Shown here one piece after another: positions 50,067 to 59,626 of a stretch of 64,000 nt of DNA (positions within the stretch are counted from its first letter, which is position 1; every line of letters starts with the position of its first letter). The position numbers were made by a program, and so were the translations under genes. Origin of the DNA: Jiangella aurantiaca (GTDB lineage: Bacteria > Actinomycetota > Actinomycetes > Jiangellales > Jiangellaceae); assembly GCF_004349105.1 (NCBI RefSeq), contig NZ_SMLB01000028.1:1-64000 (forward strand), read 5' to 3'. The notes under the pieces were generated by a model, which saw only the letters and a list, made by a program, of their open reading frames with translations, did not search any database and was not told the origin of the DNA.

Positions 50067-51572
50067 TCATGGCGAGCAGGCGATCGAACCGGTGAACTGG
50101 CATTCGTCGCCGGGGGCGGTGTAGGCGACGCGGTCGACGCGCATCGTGAGCGGGCCCGTCGGCGGGACGAAGGCACCCATCGAGGAGGTCGTCTCGCTGC
50201 CCCAGATGTTCAGGAACAGTTTCGCGTCGCGAACCGGGATCTTGGCGGGATCGGTCACCGACCAGGTCAGCGCGCCGTCGACGTAGAAGTCGAGCCTGTC
50301 GGGGCTCCACACCATGCCGTAGTCGTGGTAAGCGGCGTCGGACGGTACGTCCAGCGTCGCGGAGCCGGTCGTCATCGCCTGGTTGTACCGCGACGTGGCG
50401 TAGCGCACGCGAGTGGTGTCGACCCCCAGCAGCCTCGCCAGGTTGATGCCTTCCGCCGGTCCGGCATCGCTGGCCGGCACGTAGGTGGCCAGCGACGACA
50501 CGACACCGGAATTCTCGACCGCCTGAGCGCGCACCTCGTACGTCCCGTAGCCCAGTGGCTTGCGATGCTGGACCTCAGCGCAGGCGTACGCGCGGTCGCC
50601 GGTGGGTTGTTCGACGAAGGTCAGCTCGAGGGCGCCGCCGGTGGTGGAGACCTGGCCGGCGTCCCACGTGCAGTTGTACGCGGCACCGCTGGCCCAGCCG
50701 TCGGACACGAACCAGCGCGACGTGTCGAGCGAGTCGAACTCGTCGACGAACGACGAGGTCGGCGCCTCGACGCCGCAGGCCATCGATCCCGGGAACGGGC
50801 ACGGGTCGCCCAACTTCGTATAGGCGATGTAGTCGTACTCGGTCACTACCGGCTGGCCGGGATACTCGAACGGTCCCATCCAGTCGTTCAGCGTCTCGGT
50901 GCCCCAGGTCATGGCAATGATCCGCTGGGTGTACGACGGCACCTGGGCCGGGTCTGTGTAGGTGCGTACCAGCCGGCCATCGGTGAAGAACCGCAGCCGG
51001 TCGGGCTCCCAGATGAACGCGTAGTCGACGAACTCCACATCGTTGTCGACGCCGAGCGCGACCGGTCCGCCGCCCGCGGCGACACCGTTGACCCAGGCGT
51101 TCGGTTCGACCTCGGTCGTGTCCTTGCCGAGCACCTCGAAGTCGATCTCATGCCACGGGTCGCCGTGCGACGGCCCGGTGTAGGTGAACAGCGACTGGTT
51201 GGTGCCGCTGGCCCTGTCGACCCGCATCCGGGTCTCGTAGGTCCCATAGCCGTAGTTCTGCGTCGTCTGGATGGAGGCACACGAGTAGTTCTGCCCGGCG
51301 TACGGGGTGTCGTCCAGCTCGATGGAGAGCATGCCGTTGGCGACCGTGACGTTGTTCTGGTTGAAGGCGCAGTTCATGTACGTGCCGTTGCGGTAGCCGT
51401 CGGAGACGTACCAGAAGCTCGGGTCCAAGGGCGCGTCGAAATGTTCGATGAATGAGGGCGGTCCACTGCCGTCCACCGGTGCAGGGCCGGCCTGCGCGGC
51501 GGTCATCGCGAGTCCAGCGGTGATGACGGCCGTGGCCACGCCCACCATGAGGGCTGTTCGTCGTGTTCGCAT
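50067..51572 (-). CDS. Secreted protein with one active and one degenerate GH16 domain
   Basis: 501 residues with a signal peptide (ALMVGVATAVITAGLAMTAAQA, cleaved near 28). Two GH16 jelly rolls occur in tandem: residues about 35-265 and 270-501, both starting with a FxDEFD-like or EHFDAPLD segment and a WYVSDGY/WFVSDGW motif. Domain 1 has the catalytic EIDFE (E142, D144, E146). In domain 2 the same place reads GINLA (G375, N377, A379), so all three acids are lost. Domain 2 may bind the substrate rather than cut it. The gene follows the importer operon of module C on the same strand, 27 bases after the ATPase stop. Confidence 0.88.
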   Translation of the reverse strand: MRTRRTALMVGVATAVITAGLAMTAAQAGPAPVDGSGPPSFIEHFDAPLDPSFWYVSDGYRNGTYMNCAFNQNNVTVANGMLSIELDDTPYAGQNYSCASIQTTQNYGYGTYETRMRVDRASGTNQSLFTYTGPSHGDPWHEIDFEVLGKDTTEVEPNAWVNGVAAGGGPVALGVDNDVEFVDYAFIWEPDRLRFFTDGRLVRTYTDPAQVPSYTQRIIAMTWGTETLNDWMGPFEYPGQPVVTEYDYIAYTKLGDPCPFPGSMACGVEAPTSSFVDEFDSLDTSRWFVSDGWASGAAYNCTWDAGQVSTTGGALELTFVEQPTGDRAYACAEVQHRKPLGYGTYEVRAQAVENSGVVSSLATYVPASDAGPAEGINLARLLGVDTTRVRYATSRYNQAMTTGSATLDVPSDAAYHDYGMVWSPDRLDFYVDGALTWSVTDPAKIPVRDAKLFLNIWGSETTSSMGAFVPPTGPLTMRVDRVAYTAPGDECQFTGSIACSP

Positions 51573-51599
51573 GGATCTGTGCCTGCCCTTCTGTCGTCG

Positions 51600-52643
51600 T
51601 CAGACGGGATCGGGTTCGATGCCCGCGAGGTCCAGTTCGTTCGTGCGCAGACATGCCGCCCGGTGGCCGTGAGCGGTCTGCGCCAGCACGGGCGCGCCGC
51701 CGGGGACGTCGCAGGTGCCGGCCACCGCGTACCGGCAGCGGGTGTGGAACGTGCATCCGGGTGGCGGGTCTGCCGGGTCGGGGAGGTCGTCGGCCAGCCG
51801 GATCCGACGGCCGGAGTCGCGCAGCCGCGGGTCCGGCCGGGGCACCGCAGAGAGCAGTGCCTCGGTGTACGGGTGACGGGGACGGGTGTAGAGGTCACCG
51901 GTGTCGGCCACCTCGACCAGGCGGCCGAGGTACATGACGGCGACCCGGTCGCAGACGCTCTCGACCACCGAGAGGTCGTGGGAGATGAACAGGTACGTCA
52001 GGCCGAACTCGTCCTGCAGATCACGGAGCAGGTTGAGGATCTGCGCCCGCACCGACACGTCGAGTGCGGACACCGGCTCGTCGGCGATCACCAGCCGCGG
52101 CTCGAGGATCAGCGCCCGGGCGATGTTGACCCGCTGACGTTCGCCGCCGGAGAACGCGTGCGGATACCGGTGAAGGTACTTCGGCGACAGCCCGACCCGC
52201 TGCAGCATGCCGGCGACGCGGTCCTCGAGTTCGGACCCGGTAGCCACGCCGTGGTTGCGCAGCGGTTCGCCGACGATCTGCAGCAGCGTCATGCGCGGGT
52301 TCAGCGACGAGAACGGGTCCTGGAACACGACCCTGACCTGCCGCTGCAACTCGCGCAGCTCGTAGTTCGGCGCGGTCGCCAGATCGACGTCCGCACCGGC
52401 GGCGTCGCGGTACAGGATCTCACCCGACGTGGGCGTGATGATGCGTGCGATGCTGCGGCCCAGCGTCGTCTTGCCGCAGCCCGATTCGCCGACGAGCCCG
52501 AGCGTCTCGCCCGGGCGAATGGTCAGATCGACGCCGTCGACGGCCCGGACGTGGCCGACGGTGCGGCCGAAGAATCCACGCTTGACGGGGAACCGCACGT
52601 GCAGGTTCCGGACCACCAGGATCGGTGCGGTCATCGTCGTCAC
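51600..52643 (-). CDS. Opp-type ABC transporter ATP-binding protein (DppF class)
   Basis: 347 residues. Walker [14 protein letters not shown], signature [12 protein letters not shown] and Walker [13 protein letters not shown] are intact, and the tail has the Cys-rich [15 protein letters not shown] of the oligopeptide group. I used the GTG at 52643, which overlaps the DppD stop as GTGA; ATG at 52634 is three codons later and is equally possible. It powers the module C importer with the DppD partner. Confidence 0.92.
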   Translation of the reverse strand: MTTMTAPILVVRNLHVRFPVKRGFFGRTVGHVRAVDGVDLTIRPGETLGLVGESGCGKTTLGRSIARIITPTSGEILYRDAAGADVDLATAPNYELRELQRQVRVVFQDPFSSLNPRMTLLQIVGEPLRNHGVATGSELEDRVAGMLQRVGLSPKYLHRYPHAFSGGERQRVNIARALILEPRLVIADEPVSALDVSVRAQILNLLRDLQDEFGLTYLFISHDLSVVESVCDRVAVMYLGRLVEVADTGDLYTRPRHPYTEALLSAVPRPDPRLRDSGRRIRLADDLPDPADPPPGCTFHTRCRYAVAGTCDVPGGAPVLAQTAHGHRAACLRTNELDLAGIEPDPV

Positions 52644-53698
52644 ACCACCCCACTGGCCGGCACCGCGGCCTCGTCGTACAGCACGCAGCGCGCCGTCCGG
52701 CCCGGGCCGACCGGCACGTCCGGAGGGTCGCTTCGGTCGCAGACGCCGGCGACGGCGGCATCGCAGCGCGGATGGAACGGGCAGCCCGCCGGGCGGTCCG
52801 AGGGATGCGGCACGGTTCCGCGGATGGTTGTCAGGCGCTGACGGGAGCCCGCCCCCATCCGCGGCACTGAACCGAGCAGCGCCCGGGTGTACGGGTGCTT
52901 GGGATCGTGGAAGATCTCGTCGACGCCGCCCCGCTCGACGACCGTGCCCAGGTACATGACCACCACCTCGTCGGCGATCTCGGCCACCACACCCAGGTCG
53001 TGGGTGATGAACAGCATCGACATCCCGGACTGTGCCTGCAGGTCGCGGAGCAGGTCGATGATCCGCGCCTGGGTGGTGACGTCGAGGGCCGTCGTCGGCT
53101 CGTCGGCGATCAGCAGCGCCGGGTCGCACGCCAGCGCGATCGCGATCATCACCCGTTGGCACATGCCGCCGGAGAGCTGGAAGGAATAGGCGTCCATCCG
53201 TTCCTCCGGGCGCGGGATGCCCACCCGGCGCAGCAGGTCCACGGCGCGGTCGTGTGCCTCGGCCCGGCCGAGCGGCAGGTGCAGGCGGATCGCCTCCACC
53301 AGCTGCGACCCGACCGTGTGCATCGGCGACAGCGACGCCATCGGCTCCTGGAAGACCATGGAGATCTCGCCGCCGCGGATCCGGCGCATCCGCTCACTGT
53401 TCGGGTCGAGCGCGGCGAGGTCGACGGGGTCACCGTCACCGGGCCGCCAGAGGATCCGGCCGCCGACGATCCGGCCAGGCTCGTCGACCAGCCCGAGCAC
53501 CGACCGCGCCGTCACGCTCTTCCCGCAGCCGGACTCACCGACGACACACACGGTGGCGCCGCGCGGAACGGACAGGCTCACGCCATCGACGGCGCGGACG
53601 GTGCCTTCACGCGTGAAGAACCGCGTCGCCAGTCCGTCGATCTCCAGCAGCGGGCCGTCGTGGTCCGGGCGGGCAGCGCTCATCTCCACCGACCTCAT
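52640..53698 (-). CDS. Opp-type ABC transporter ATP-binding protein (DppD class)
   Basis: 352 residues. Walker [16 protein letters not shown], signature [13 protein letters not shown] (Cys in place of the usual Arg after GGM) and Walker [14 protein letters not shown]-terminal [15 protein letters not shown]. The ATG at 53698 overlaps the permease stop by 4 bases. It is the first ATPase of the importer. Confidence 0.93.
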   Translation of the reverse strand: MRSVEMSAARPDHDGPLLEIDGLATRFFTREGTVRAVDGVSLSVPRGATVCVVGESGCGKSVTARSVLGLVDEPGRIVGGRILWRPGDGDPVDLAALDPNSERMRRIRGGEISMVFQEPMASLSPMHTVGSQLVEAIRLHLPLGRAEAHDRAVDLLRRVGIPRPEERMDAYSFQLSGGMCQRVMIAIALACDPALLIADEPTTALDVTTQARIIDLLRDLQAQSGMSMLFITHDLGVVAEIADEVVVMYLGTVVERGGVDEIFHDPKHPYTRALLGSVPRMGAGSRQRLTTIRGTVPHPSDRPAGCPFHPRCDAAVAGVCDRSDPPDVPVGPGRTARCVLYDEAAVPASGVV

Positions 53699-54873
53699 CT
53701 CTTGTACGGGTCGGCGGCATCACGCAGACCGTCGCCGACGAAGTTCAGGGCGAGCACCGCGACGATCACGCACAGCCCCGGGAGCAGCAGCCACGGCGCG
53801 GTCGCCATCGCACGGATGTTCTGCGCGTCCTGCAACAGGACGCCCCACGACACCACGGGCGCCTGCAGCCCCAGGCCGAGGAAACTGAGCGAGGTCTCGG
53901 CCAGGATCATGCCCGGGATCGACAGCGTCACCGAGGCGATCAGGTGGCTGCTGAACGACGGCATCATGTGCCGGAAGATCACCCGGCGGCGGCTGCTGCC
54001 GTCCAGGCGCGCCGAGGTCACGAACTCCTCGTTGCGCAGGGACAGGAAGCGGCCTCGCACCACCCGGGCGAGGTCGGTCCAGGCGATCACGGCCAGGATC
54101 GTGGTGATGGCGAAGTACCGCTGCATCGACCCCCAGTCCGGTGGCAGCGCGGCGGCCAGGCCCAGCCAGAGCGGGATGCTGGGCACGGACATGAAGAACT
54201 CGACGAGTCGCTGGATCGCCAGGTCGGTCTTGCCGCCGACGTAGCCGGACACCCCGCCGAGCGTCACGCCCAGAACGAACGCCATCGCCACACCGACCAG
54301 CCCGATGCTCATCGACACAGTGGTGCCGTGGATCATCCGGGACAGCAGGTCGTGCCCGGTCCGCGTGCCGCCCAGCAGATACATCGGATCGTCGGGATTC
54401 GTCGGGCCGATGAGGTGCCGGTCCCACGGGATGAGGCCGAAGATCTCGTACTCGTCGCCCTTCACGAACAGGCCGACGTCGATCTTCTGGGACTCGTCGA
54501 TCTCGAAGGTGAGCTCGAGCGTCTCGTCGTCGACGACGGACCGGTATCCGTGGACGAACAGGCCCCAGTCCCAGTCGCCGCCGGACCGGTCGACGATGTG
54601 CAGCCGCTGCGGCGGGGCGTAGGTGTAGTCGGCGTTGAAGGTGCTGGAGCTGAAGGGAGCGAGGAACCCGGCGAAGACGGCCACGAGGTAGATGAATCCG
54701 GTGACGATCAACCCGGCCATCGCCAGCCGGTGCTGCTTGAACCTCCACCACACGAGGCTGCGCTGCGAGGCCGTACCCTTCGGCCGCTCCTCGGCGGCCT
54801 CCGTCGCGGCCGGGGGCGGCTCGGGCGGTGGCCCCGGCTCGTGCAGGGGCGCCGGAGAGGTCAGGTCGGTCAT
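53695..54873 (-). CDS. Opp-type ABC transporter permease (DppC class) with an extracytoplasmic insertion
   Basis: 392 residues. After the first helix (about residues 53-72) comes an unusual soluble insertion of roughly 90 residues (about 75-165) with alternating aromatic strands (LHIVDRSGG, WDWGLFVHGY, YEIFGLIPWDRH), longer than in module B. It is followed by the standard DppC elements LGGTRTGHDLLSRMIHG, EFVTSARLDGSSRRRVIFRHMMPS and SLSFLGLGLQAP. Long insertions of this type occur in some actinobacterial and thermophile sugar Opp systems. The N-terminus is proline-rich and cytoplasmic. Confidence 0.9.
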   Translation of the reverse strand: MTDLTSPAPLHEPGPPPEPPPAATEAAEERPKGTASQRSLVWWRFKQHRLAMAGLIVTGFIYLVAVFAGFLAPFSSSTFNADYTYAPPQRLHIVDRSGGDWDWGLFVHGYRSVVDDETLELTFEIDESQKIDVGLFVKGDEYEIFGLIPWDRHLIGPTNPDDPMYLLGGTRTGHDLLSRMIHGTTVSMSIGLVGVAMAFVLGVTLGGVSGYVGGKTDLAIQRLVEFFMSVPSIPLWLGLAAALPPDWGSMQRYFAITTILAVIAWTDLARVVRGRFLSLRNEEFVTSARLDGSSRRRVIFRHMMPSFSSHLIASVTLSIPGMILAETSLSFLGLGLQAPVVSWGVLLQDAQNIRAMATAPWLLLPGLCVIVAVLALNFVGDGLRDAADPYKR

Positions 54874-54886
54874 CGAGAGCCTCCTC

Positions 54887-55876
54887 TCACCGGTATCCGA
54901 GCCGGACCCGGGGATCGAGCCAGGCGAGCAGGATGTCGGACAGCAGCGTCCCCACCACGGTCAGCACGCTGACGATGAGGATGATCGAGCCGGCCAGGTA
55001 CATGTCCTGGCTGCGCAGTGCGCCCAGCAGGAGCGGACCCGTCGTCGGCAGGTTCAGCACCGACGCCACGATGACCTCGCCGGAGAGCAGCGCCGGCAGC
55101 ACCCAGCCGACGGTGGACACGAACGGGTTCAGGGCCACCCGCAGCGGGTACTTGAGCACGAGCCGCCGTTCCGGGACGCCGCGCGCCCGGGCCGCCACGA
55201 CATACGGCTTGCGCACCTCGTCCAGCACGTTGGCGCGCAGGATCCGGATCAGCCCGGCCGTTCCGGCGGTGCCGAGCACGACGATGGGGATCCACAGGTG
55301 CGCAGCCAGGTCGCCCAGCTTCGCCACGCTCCACGGCGCATCGCGGTACTCCGGCGAGAACAAGCCGCCGACGCTGTAGCCGAACACCGTGTGCATGACG
55401 TACATCAGGCCGAGCGCGATGAGGAAGTTCGGCACCGCGAGGCCCAGGAACCCGATCATCGTGGCGAGGTAGTCGCCGGCGGAGTACTGCCGCACGGCGG
55501 AGTAGAGGCCGATCGGGAAGGCGATGAGCCACGTCGCGAGCAGGGTCGACACGGTGAGGACGATCGACAGCGGGAGCCGGTCCGCGATCAGGCTGGACAC
55601 GCTGGTCCCGTACTCGAACGACTGCCCGAAGTCACCCTGCACGATCCCGGACATCCACGCCAGGTACTGCTCGTGGACGGGCCGGCCCAGCCCGTACCGC
55701 TCCCTCAGGCCCTCCAGCATCGCCTCGTCGACCTGCTGTCCCTCGGCCTCCAGCCGGGTGACCATCGTGGTCAGGTAGTCCCCCGGCGGTAGCTGGATGA
55801 TGACGAACGCCACCACCGAGATGGCGAACAGCGTCGGCACCATGAACAAGCAGCGGCGCGCGATGAAGGTCAGCAC
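54887..55876 (-). CDS. Opp-type ABC transporter permease (DppB class)
   Basis: 329 residues with a first helix CLFMVPTLFAISVVAFVI, followed by an extracytoplasmic helical segment (GDYLTTMVTRLEAEGQQVDE), then DppB features: YLAWMSGIVQGDFGQSF, the coupling loop EVRKPYVVAARARGVPERRL and the end LLGALRSQDMYLAGSI. It lies 13 bases downstream of the substrate-binding protein gene and 13 bases before the DppC gene. Confidence 0.92.
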   Translation of the reverse strand: MLTFIARRCLFMVPTLFAISVVAFVIIQLPPGDYLTTMVTRLEAEGQQVDEAMLEGLRERYGLGRPVHEQYLAWMSGIVQGDFGQSFEYGTSVSSLIADRLPLSIVLTVSTLLATWLIAFPIGLYSAVRQYSAGDYLATMIGFLGLAVPNFLIALGLMYVMHTVFGYSVGGLFSPEYRDAPWSVAKLGDLAAHLWIPIVVLGTAGTAGLIRILRANVLDEVRKPYVVAARARGVPERRLVLKYPLRVALNPFVSTVGWVLPALLSGEVIVASVLNLPTTGPLLLGALRSQDMYLAGSIILIVSVLTVVGTLLSDILLAWLDPRVRLGYR

Positions 55877-55889
55877 GACGGACGCCCCG

Positions 55890-57848
55890 TCAGCCCTGGA
55901 TGAAGTACTGCTCGGGGTTGGTCACACCCGGATACGGGAAGTTGGCCGCGAAGTAGGTCTCGTCGACCATGTTGTGGAACGTGTTCTTGACCACGCCGTA
56001 CCCGGTGAGCGGACTGCTGACGCCGATCAGGTAGAACTGCTCACGCGAGATCGCCAGCACCTGAAGCATGAGCTCCACCCGGCGGTCGGCGTCGGGCTCG
56101 ACCCGCAGCTGGTCGTAGAGTTCGCGCTGCTCGATGACGTAGGCCGGCGGCTCCAGGCCGGCCGGGTCGGTGCCGCCGGAGACGTACCAGCGGTCCCAGA
56201 GGGTGGCGAACCCGTTGTCCGGGCCGCCGGAGGGCATGTAGTACTGCGGCGTGGTGATCGGGTCGAGTCCACCGTCACCGTCCCAGACGTGCGCCTCCTG
56301 GTCGTTGGCGTTGAGGATCTCGTACCGGTGCTCACTGGCCTCGCTCTGGATGGACAGCTCGATGCCCACCTCCGCCCAGTGCGCCTTGATCAGCTGGAGC
56401 GCGTCGGTCAGCTCCGGCTTCTGGTCGCTCGGCGCGAGGATCCGGATGCCGATCGGCTGCCCGTCCGGGCCGAGCCGGCGGCCGTCGCCGTCGGTCGCGG
56501 TGAGCCCGGCCGCGTCGAGGTGCTGGTTGGCCAGCTCGACGTCGTACTCGGTGTACTGCTTGCCGAACTCCTCGTCGTACGCCGGGCTGTCCGGCAGCGG
56601 CGCCGGCTGCCAGGGCTCGCCTTGCCGGGCGAAGACCGCGTCGATGATCTCCGGGCGGTTGATCGCGTGGGACAGGCCGATGCGGAAGTCGCGGTTCTGG
56701 AAGATCGCCCGCTTGGTCTCGTCCTTGCAGTTCTGGTTGAGCAGGATGGTGCAGGTGTTGATCTTGTCCGGGATGAGGTCGAAGAAGTCGTAGCCGCCGG
56801 TCTCGCGGTCCGCCGCGAGGACCGGCTTGTTCGCCGTCGTGGTCACGACCCGGTCGATCATGTCGATCTCGCCCTGGACGGTGTTGAGCAGGAGGACCTG
56901 CTCGTCCTGGACGATCGCGAACTCGACGCCGTCGAGGTACGGGAGCTGGCTGCCCTCGGGATCGACCTTCCAGTAGTACGGGTTGCGCTCGAACGTCATC
57001 CGGCTCGCCGAGGAGATCGGCGTGGTGGGCACCCAGGCGTGCAGGCGCGGCAGGTTCACGTCGTCCCACAGCGCCGCGCCGCTGATCGCGTGCTGCAGTG
57101 CCTCGCTCCATCCGGAGAAGTCGGCGGCCTGTGCGGCGGCGTCGGCGTCGGGGTTGTAGTCGAGGTGGTACTGCTGGAGGTAGTGCTTGGGCAGCCGGGT
57201 CAGGACGTTCAGCGGCTGGTTGGCGATGGCGTCGAGGAACAACGCGTACGGTACGGCGAACGTGAACCGGACGGTGCGCTCGTCGACCTTCTCCAGCGTC
57301 GCCGTCGCGTCACCGGACCGGAAGATGCCCAGACCCTCCGGCATGACCTGCGGATTGTTGACCAGGTCGTCGTAGGCGAAGACGACGTCGTCGGCCGTGA
57401 ACGGCTGCCCGTCGGACCACTTGAGGCCCTCGCGCAGCACGAACGTGAACTGCGTGACGTCGGCGCTGGCCTCGAACGACTCGGCGACGTTCGGGATGAT
57501 CTCGGTCCAGTCGCGGTTCCACCGCACCAGGTTCTCGTACGCGACGGTGTAGTCCAGGCGGAACGGCTGCGCCCCGACCATGCCGTTGCGCCAGGTCCCG
57601 CCGTACGGCCCGATGCGGTCCACCGGCTCGACGACCAGCGGATTGACGGGCAGCCGCTCTGCCACCGGCGGCAGCTCGCCGCTGTCGACCAGCGCCGCGA
57701 GGCTGGGTGCCTCATTGCCGTTTGTCGCGCCGGCCGGGGTGGGCGTGCCGCCGCCGGACCCCGACGAGGTGCAGGCGGGCACCGCCGCGACCAGTGCGAG
57801 CGCACCGCCGGCGCGGAGCAGGTGCCGCCTGCTGAGGTATGTGTCCAT
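55890..57848 (-). CDS. Family 5 substrate-binding lipoprotein (Tat-type), module C importer
   Basis: 652 residues, large for the family. A twin-arginine signal (SRRHLLRAGGALALVAAVPAC) ends in a lipobox; mature features are YENLVRWNRDWTEIIPNVA, KWSDGQPFTADDVVFAYDD and FRIGLSHAINRPEIIDAVF. Long family 5 proteins of about 600-650 residues with this pattern are usually sugar rather than peptide binders. Start ATG at 57848 follows a GGAGAC site. It follows the FAD oxidoreductase by about 47 bases in the same operon. Confidence 0.92.
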   Translation of the reverse strand: MDTYLSRRHLLRAGGALALVAAVPACTSSGSGGGTPTPAGATNGNEAPSLAALVDSGELPPVAERLPVNPLVVEPVDRIGPYGGTWRNGMVGAQPFRLDYTVAYENLVRWNRDWTEIIPNVAESFEASADVTQFTFVLREGLKWSDGQPFTADDVVFAYDDLVNNPQVMPEGLGIFRSGDATATLEKVDERTVRFTFAVPYALFLDAIANQPLNVLTRLPKHYLQQYHLDYNPDADAAAQAADFSGWSEALQHAISGAALWDDVNLPRLHAWVPTTPISSASRMTFERNPYYWKVDPEGSQLPYLDGVEFAIVQDEQVLLLNTVQGEIDMIDRVVTTTANKPVLAADRETGGYDFFDLIPDKINTCTILLNQNCKDETKRAIFQNRDFRIGLSHAINRPEIIDAVFARQGEPWQPAPLPDSPAYDEEFGKQYTEYDVELANQHLDAAGLTATDGDGRRLGPDGQPIGIRILAPSDQKPELTDALQLIKAHWAEVGIELSIQSEASEHRYEILNANDQEAHVWDGDGGLDPITTPQYYMPSGGPDNGFATLWDRWYVSGGTDPAGLEPPAYVIEQRELYDQLRVEPDADRRVELMLQVLAISREQFYLIGVSSPLTGYGVVKNTFHNMVDETYFAANFPYPGVTNPEQYFIQG

Positions 57849-57895
57849 CTCAGTCTCCTTCGACGTGAGTAGCACAGGGTGACGGTGCCGGGCCG

Positions 57896-59518
57896 TCAGT
57901 AGCCGTGGACGTCGGGCCAGGCCAGCTCGACGCCGTGATCGGTGAGTGTCTTCTGGTACGCGCTGAGGTGTTCGGCGTCGGCGCGTACCTGGTGCGGAGT
58001 CGTACGGTGGGTCAGGCAGTACGCCGCCAGCAGGCCGGCGGACTCGCCGATGTTCCACTCGACCGGATGCAGCCGATAGCAGCCGTTGGTGATGTGGGTG
58101 GTGCCGAGGTTCTTGGCCGCCGGCAACAGGTTCCGCGTGCGGACGGGGAGGAGTGCGCCCAGCGGGATCTGGAACGGAGTGGCGGCGACGTCGATGTAGT
58201 TGTCCCCGCCAGTCGACGGGTGCAGGTCGATCCGGTACGAGCCGATGCCGACGGAGTCGGCGTAGCGCGCGGCACCGCGATCGCCCCGCTGGGCCAGGGC
58301 GATGTCCTGTTCGACGACGGTGTACTCGGCGGCGATGCGCCGGGATTCCCGGATGTACGGCGCCTTGGCCATGCCGTGGCCCGTTCCGAACACGTCGCCG
58401 CGCAGCCGCAGACCCGGCAGGCCCGCGCCGTCGGTCGTGGGCAGCTCGGTCTGCAGCCAGTAGAGGAAGCTGCGGCTCATCCGCAACGCACCCTCGGCGT
58501 GAGCGGCGGCCGCCTCCGCGTCCACACCGGCGGCCGGGTCGCTGTCGTCGCCGACCGGGATCACCGGGCCTTCGACGTAGTCGATCATCGGCCAGTTCAC
58601 GATCACCAGGTCGCTGGCGAACGTCCCAGGGGCGAAATTGTCGCGGTCGAGGATCCGTCGGAACTGCCACAGGTCGCGGTCAGCGCCTAGGTGCGCGGTG
58701 TCGCCGTGCGGGATGAACGTCCGCTCGGCCGGCTTCAGGTCCCACGGCGACGGCGCGACCATGCCGAACATCGGGCCCGGCCAGTACGGCGGCTGGTAGC
58801 CGCGCCAGAAGGCGTAGTCGTCCGGCTTGTCGATCGTGTGGTCCTCGCCGGCCCGGTGCTCGATGGCGAAGCACCACGACACCGCCTGCATGTTCGCCGG
58901 CTGCCGCTCCGCCGGCGCCGACGGTTCGCCGGTGTCGTCGCGCGACTCGAAGCCGGTCACGTACTCCGTCCCGGTGAGCGGCAACAGGTCGCCCGTCTCG
59001 GTAGCGTCGAGGATGTACGGCGCGACCAGCGTGCGCCTGACGTCGTTCTCCAGATCGTGGACGGTGACGCTGGTGACGGTGTCGCCGTCGGTCGTGGCGC
59101 TCACCGGGCGGTGCCGGAGGCGGACGTCGATCCGGCCACTGGCCCGGTGCGGCGCCAGCATGCCCAGCAGGACAGCCAGGCCGACGCGCGGCTCGGCACA
59201 GAGATTGCTGACGCGGCCGTTGCCGGGATTGAACGCGCGCGCCGTCCGGGCCTGTGGGGTGACCGGATACCACTGGCGGTAGTAGTCACGGATGCCGTCA
59301 CGGAGCGCCCGGTAGCTGGCCGTGCAGCCGAACCGCTCGATCCACGGGTGCTCGTCGGCCGGCACCCCCTGAGCGGTCAGCTGGCCGCCGATCCAGTCGG
59401 TCTCCTCGGTGAGGACGACACGGAATCCGGACCGGGCTGCCGCCAGCGCCGCGGCCACGCCCCCGAGCCCGCCGCCGACGATGACGACGTCCGTGCCGAT
59501 CTCCTGATCTCGGGTCAC
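57896..59518 (-). CDS. FAD-dependent oxidoreductase (FAD_oxidored family)
   Basis: 540 residues from GTG at 59518 with a GGAG site. The dinucleotide-binding motif VVIVGGGLGGVAAALAA at about 11-27, and LTEETDWIGGQLTAQGVPADEHPWIE, are the hallmarks of the FAD_oxidored family that also occurs in other polysaccharide utilisation loci. A second element ILDATETGDLLPLTG and the C-terminal LLPAAKNLGTTHITNG complete the pattern. The substrate is unknown; oxidation of a sugar or polyol is possible. It is the first gene of the module C operon and has two operator copies upstream. Confidence 0.87.
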   Translation of the reverse strand: MTRDQEIGTDVVIVGGGLGGVAAALAAARSGFRVVLTEETDWIGGQLTAQGVPADEHPWIERFGCTASYRALRDGIRDYYRQWYPVTPQARTARAFNPGNGRVSNLCAEPRVGLAVLLGMLAPHRASGRIDVRLRHRPVSATTDGDTVTSVTVHDLENDVRRTLVAPYILDATETGDLLPLTGTEYVTGFESRDDTGEPSAPAERQPANMQAVSWCFAIEHRAGEDHTIDKPDDYAFWRGYQPPYWPGPMFGMVAPSPWDLKPAERTFIPHGDTAHLGADRDLWQFRRILDRDNFAPGTFASDLVIVNWPMIDYVEGPVIPVGDDSDPAAGVDAEAAAAHAEGALRMSRSFLYWLQTELPTTDGAGLPGLRLRGDVFGTGHGMAKAPYIRESRRIAAEYTVVEQDIALAQRGDRGAARYADSVGIGSYRIDLHPSTGGDNYIDVAATPFQIPLGALLPVRTRNLLPAAKNLGTTHITNGCYRLHPVEWNIGESAGLLAAYCLTHRTTPHQVRADAEHLSAYQKTLTDHGVELAWPDVHGY

Positions 59519-59544
59519 CTGAGCTCCTTCGCACCATGCTGGGA

Positions 59545-59594
59545 ATACGTAGTAGCACCGCGATCAGCCAAACAGGGACCGTGCTACTACGTAT
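59545..59594. promoter_or_regulatory. Two inverted copies of the module C LacI operator
   Basis: ATACGTAGTAGCAC at 59545-59558 and GTGCTACTACGTAT at 59581-59594 are exact reverse complements, 14 of 14 bases, with a 22-base gap. The same motif (13 of 14) is at 63194-63207 before the LacI gene. They lie in the 108-base gap between the GH3 stop and the FAD oxidoreductase start. Confidence 0.7.
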
Positions 59595-59626
59595 GAACAG
59601 AACGTTAGGGACGAATCATCGGGGTG

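Noticed and set aside
55797-57872. Long + strand frame of 691 codons opposite the module C binding protein
   Set aside because: It is antisense to a clear family 5 binding protein; long antisense frames are expected at about 70 percent GC. It shows no motif or ribosome site.
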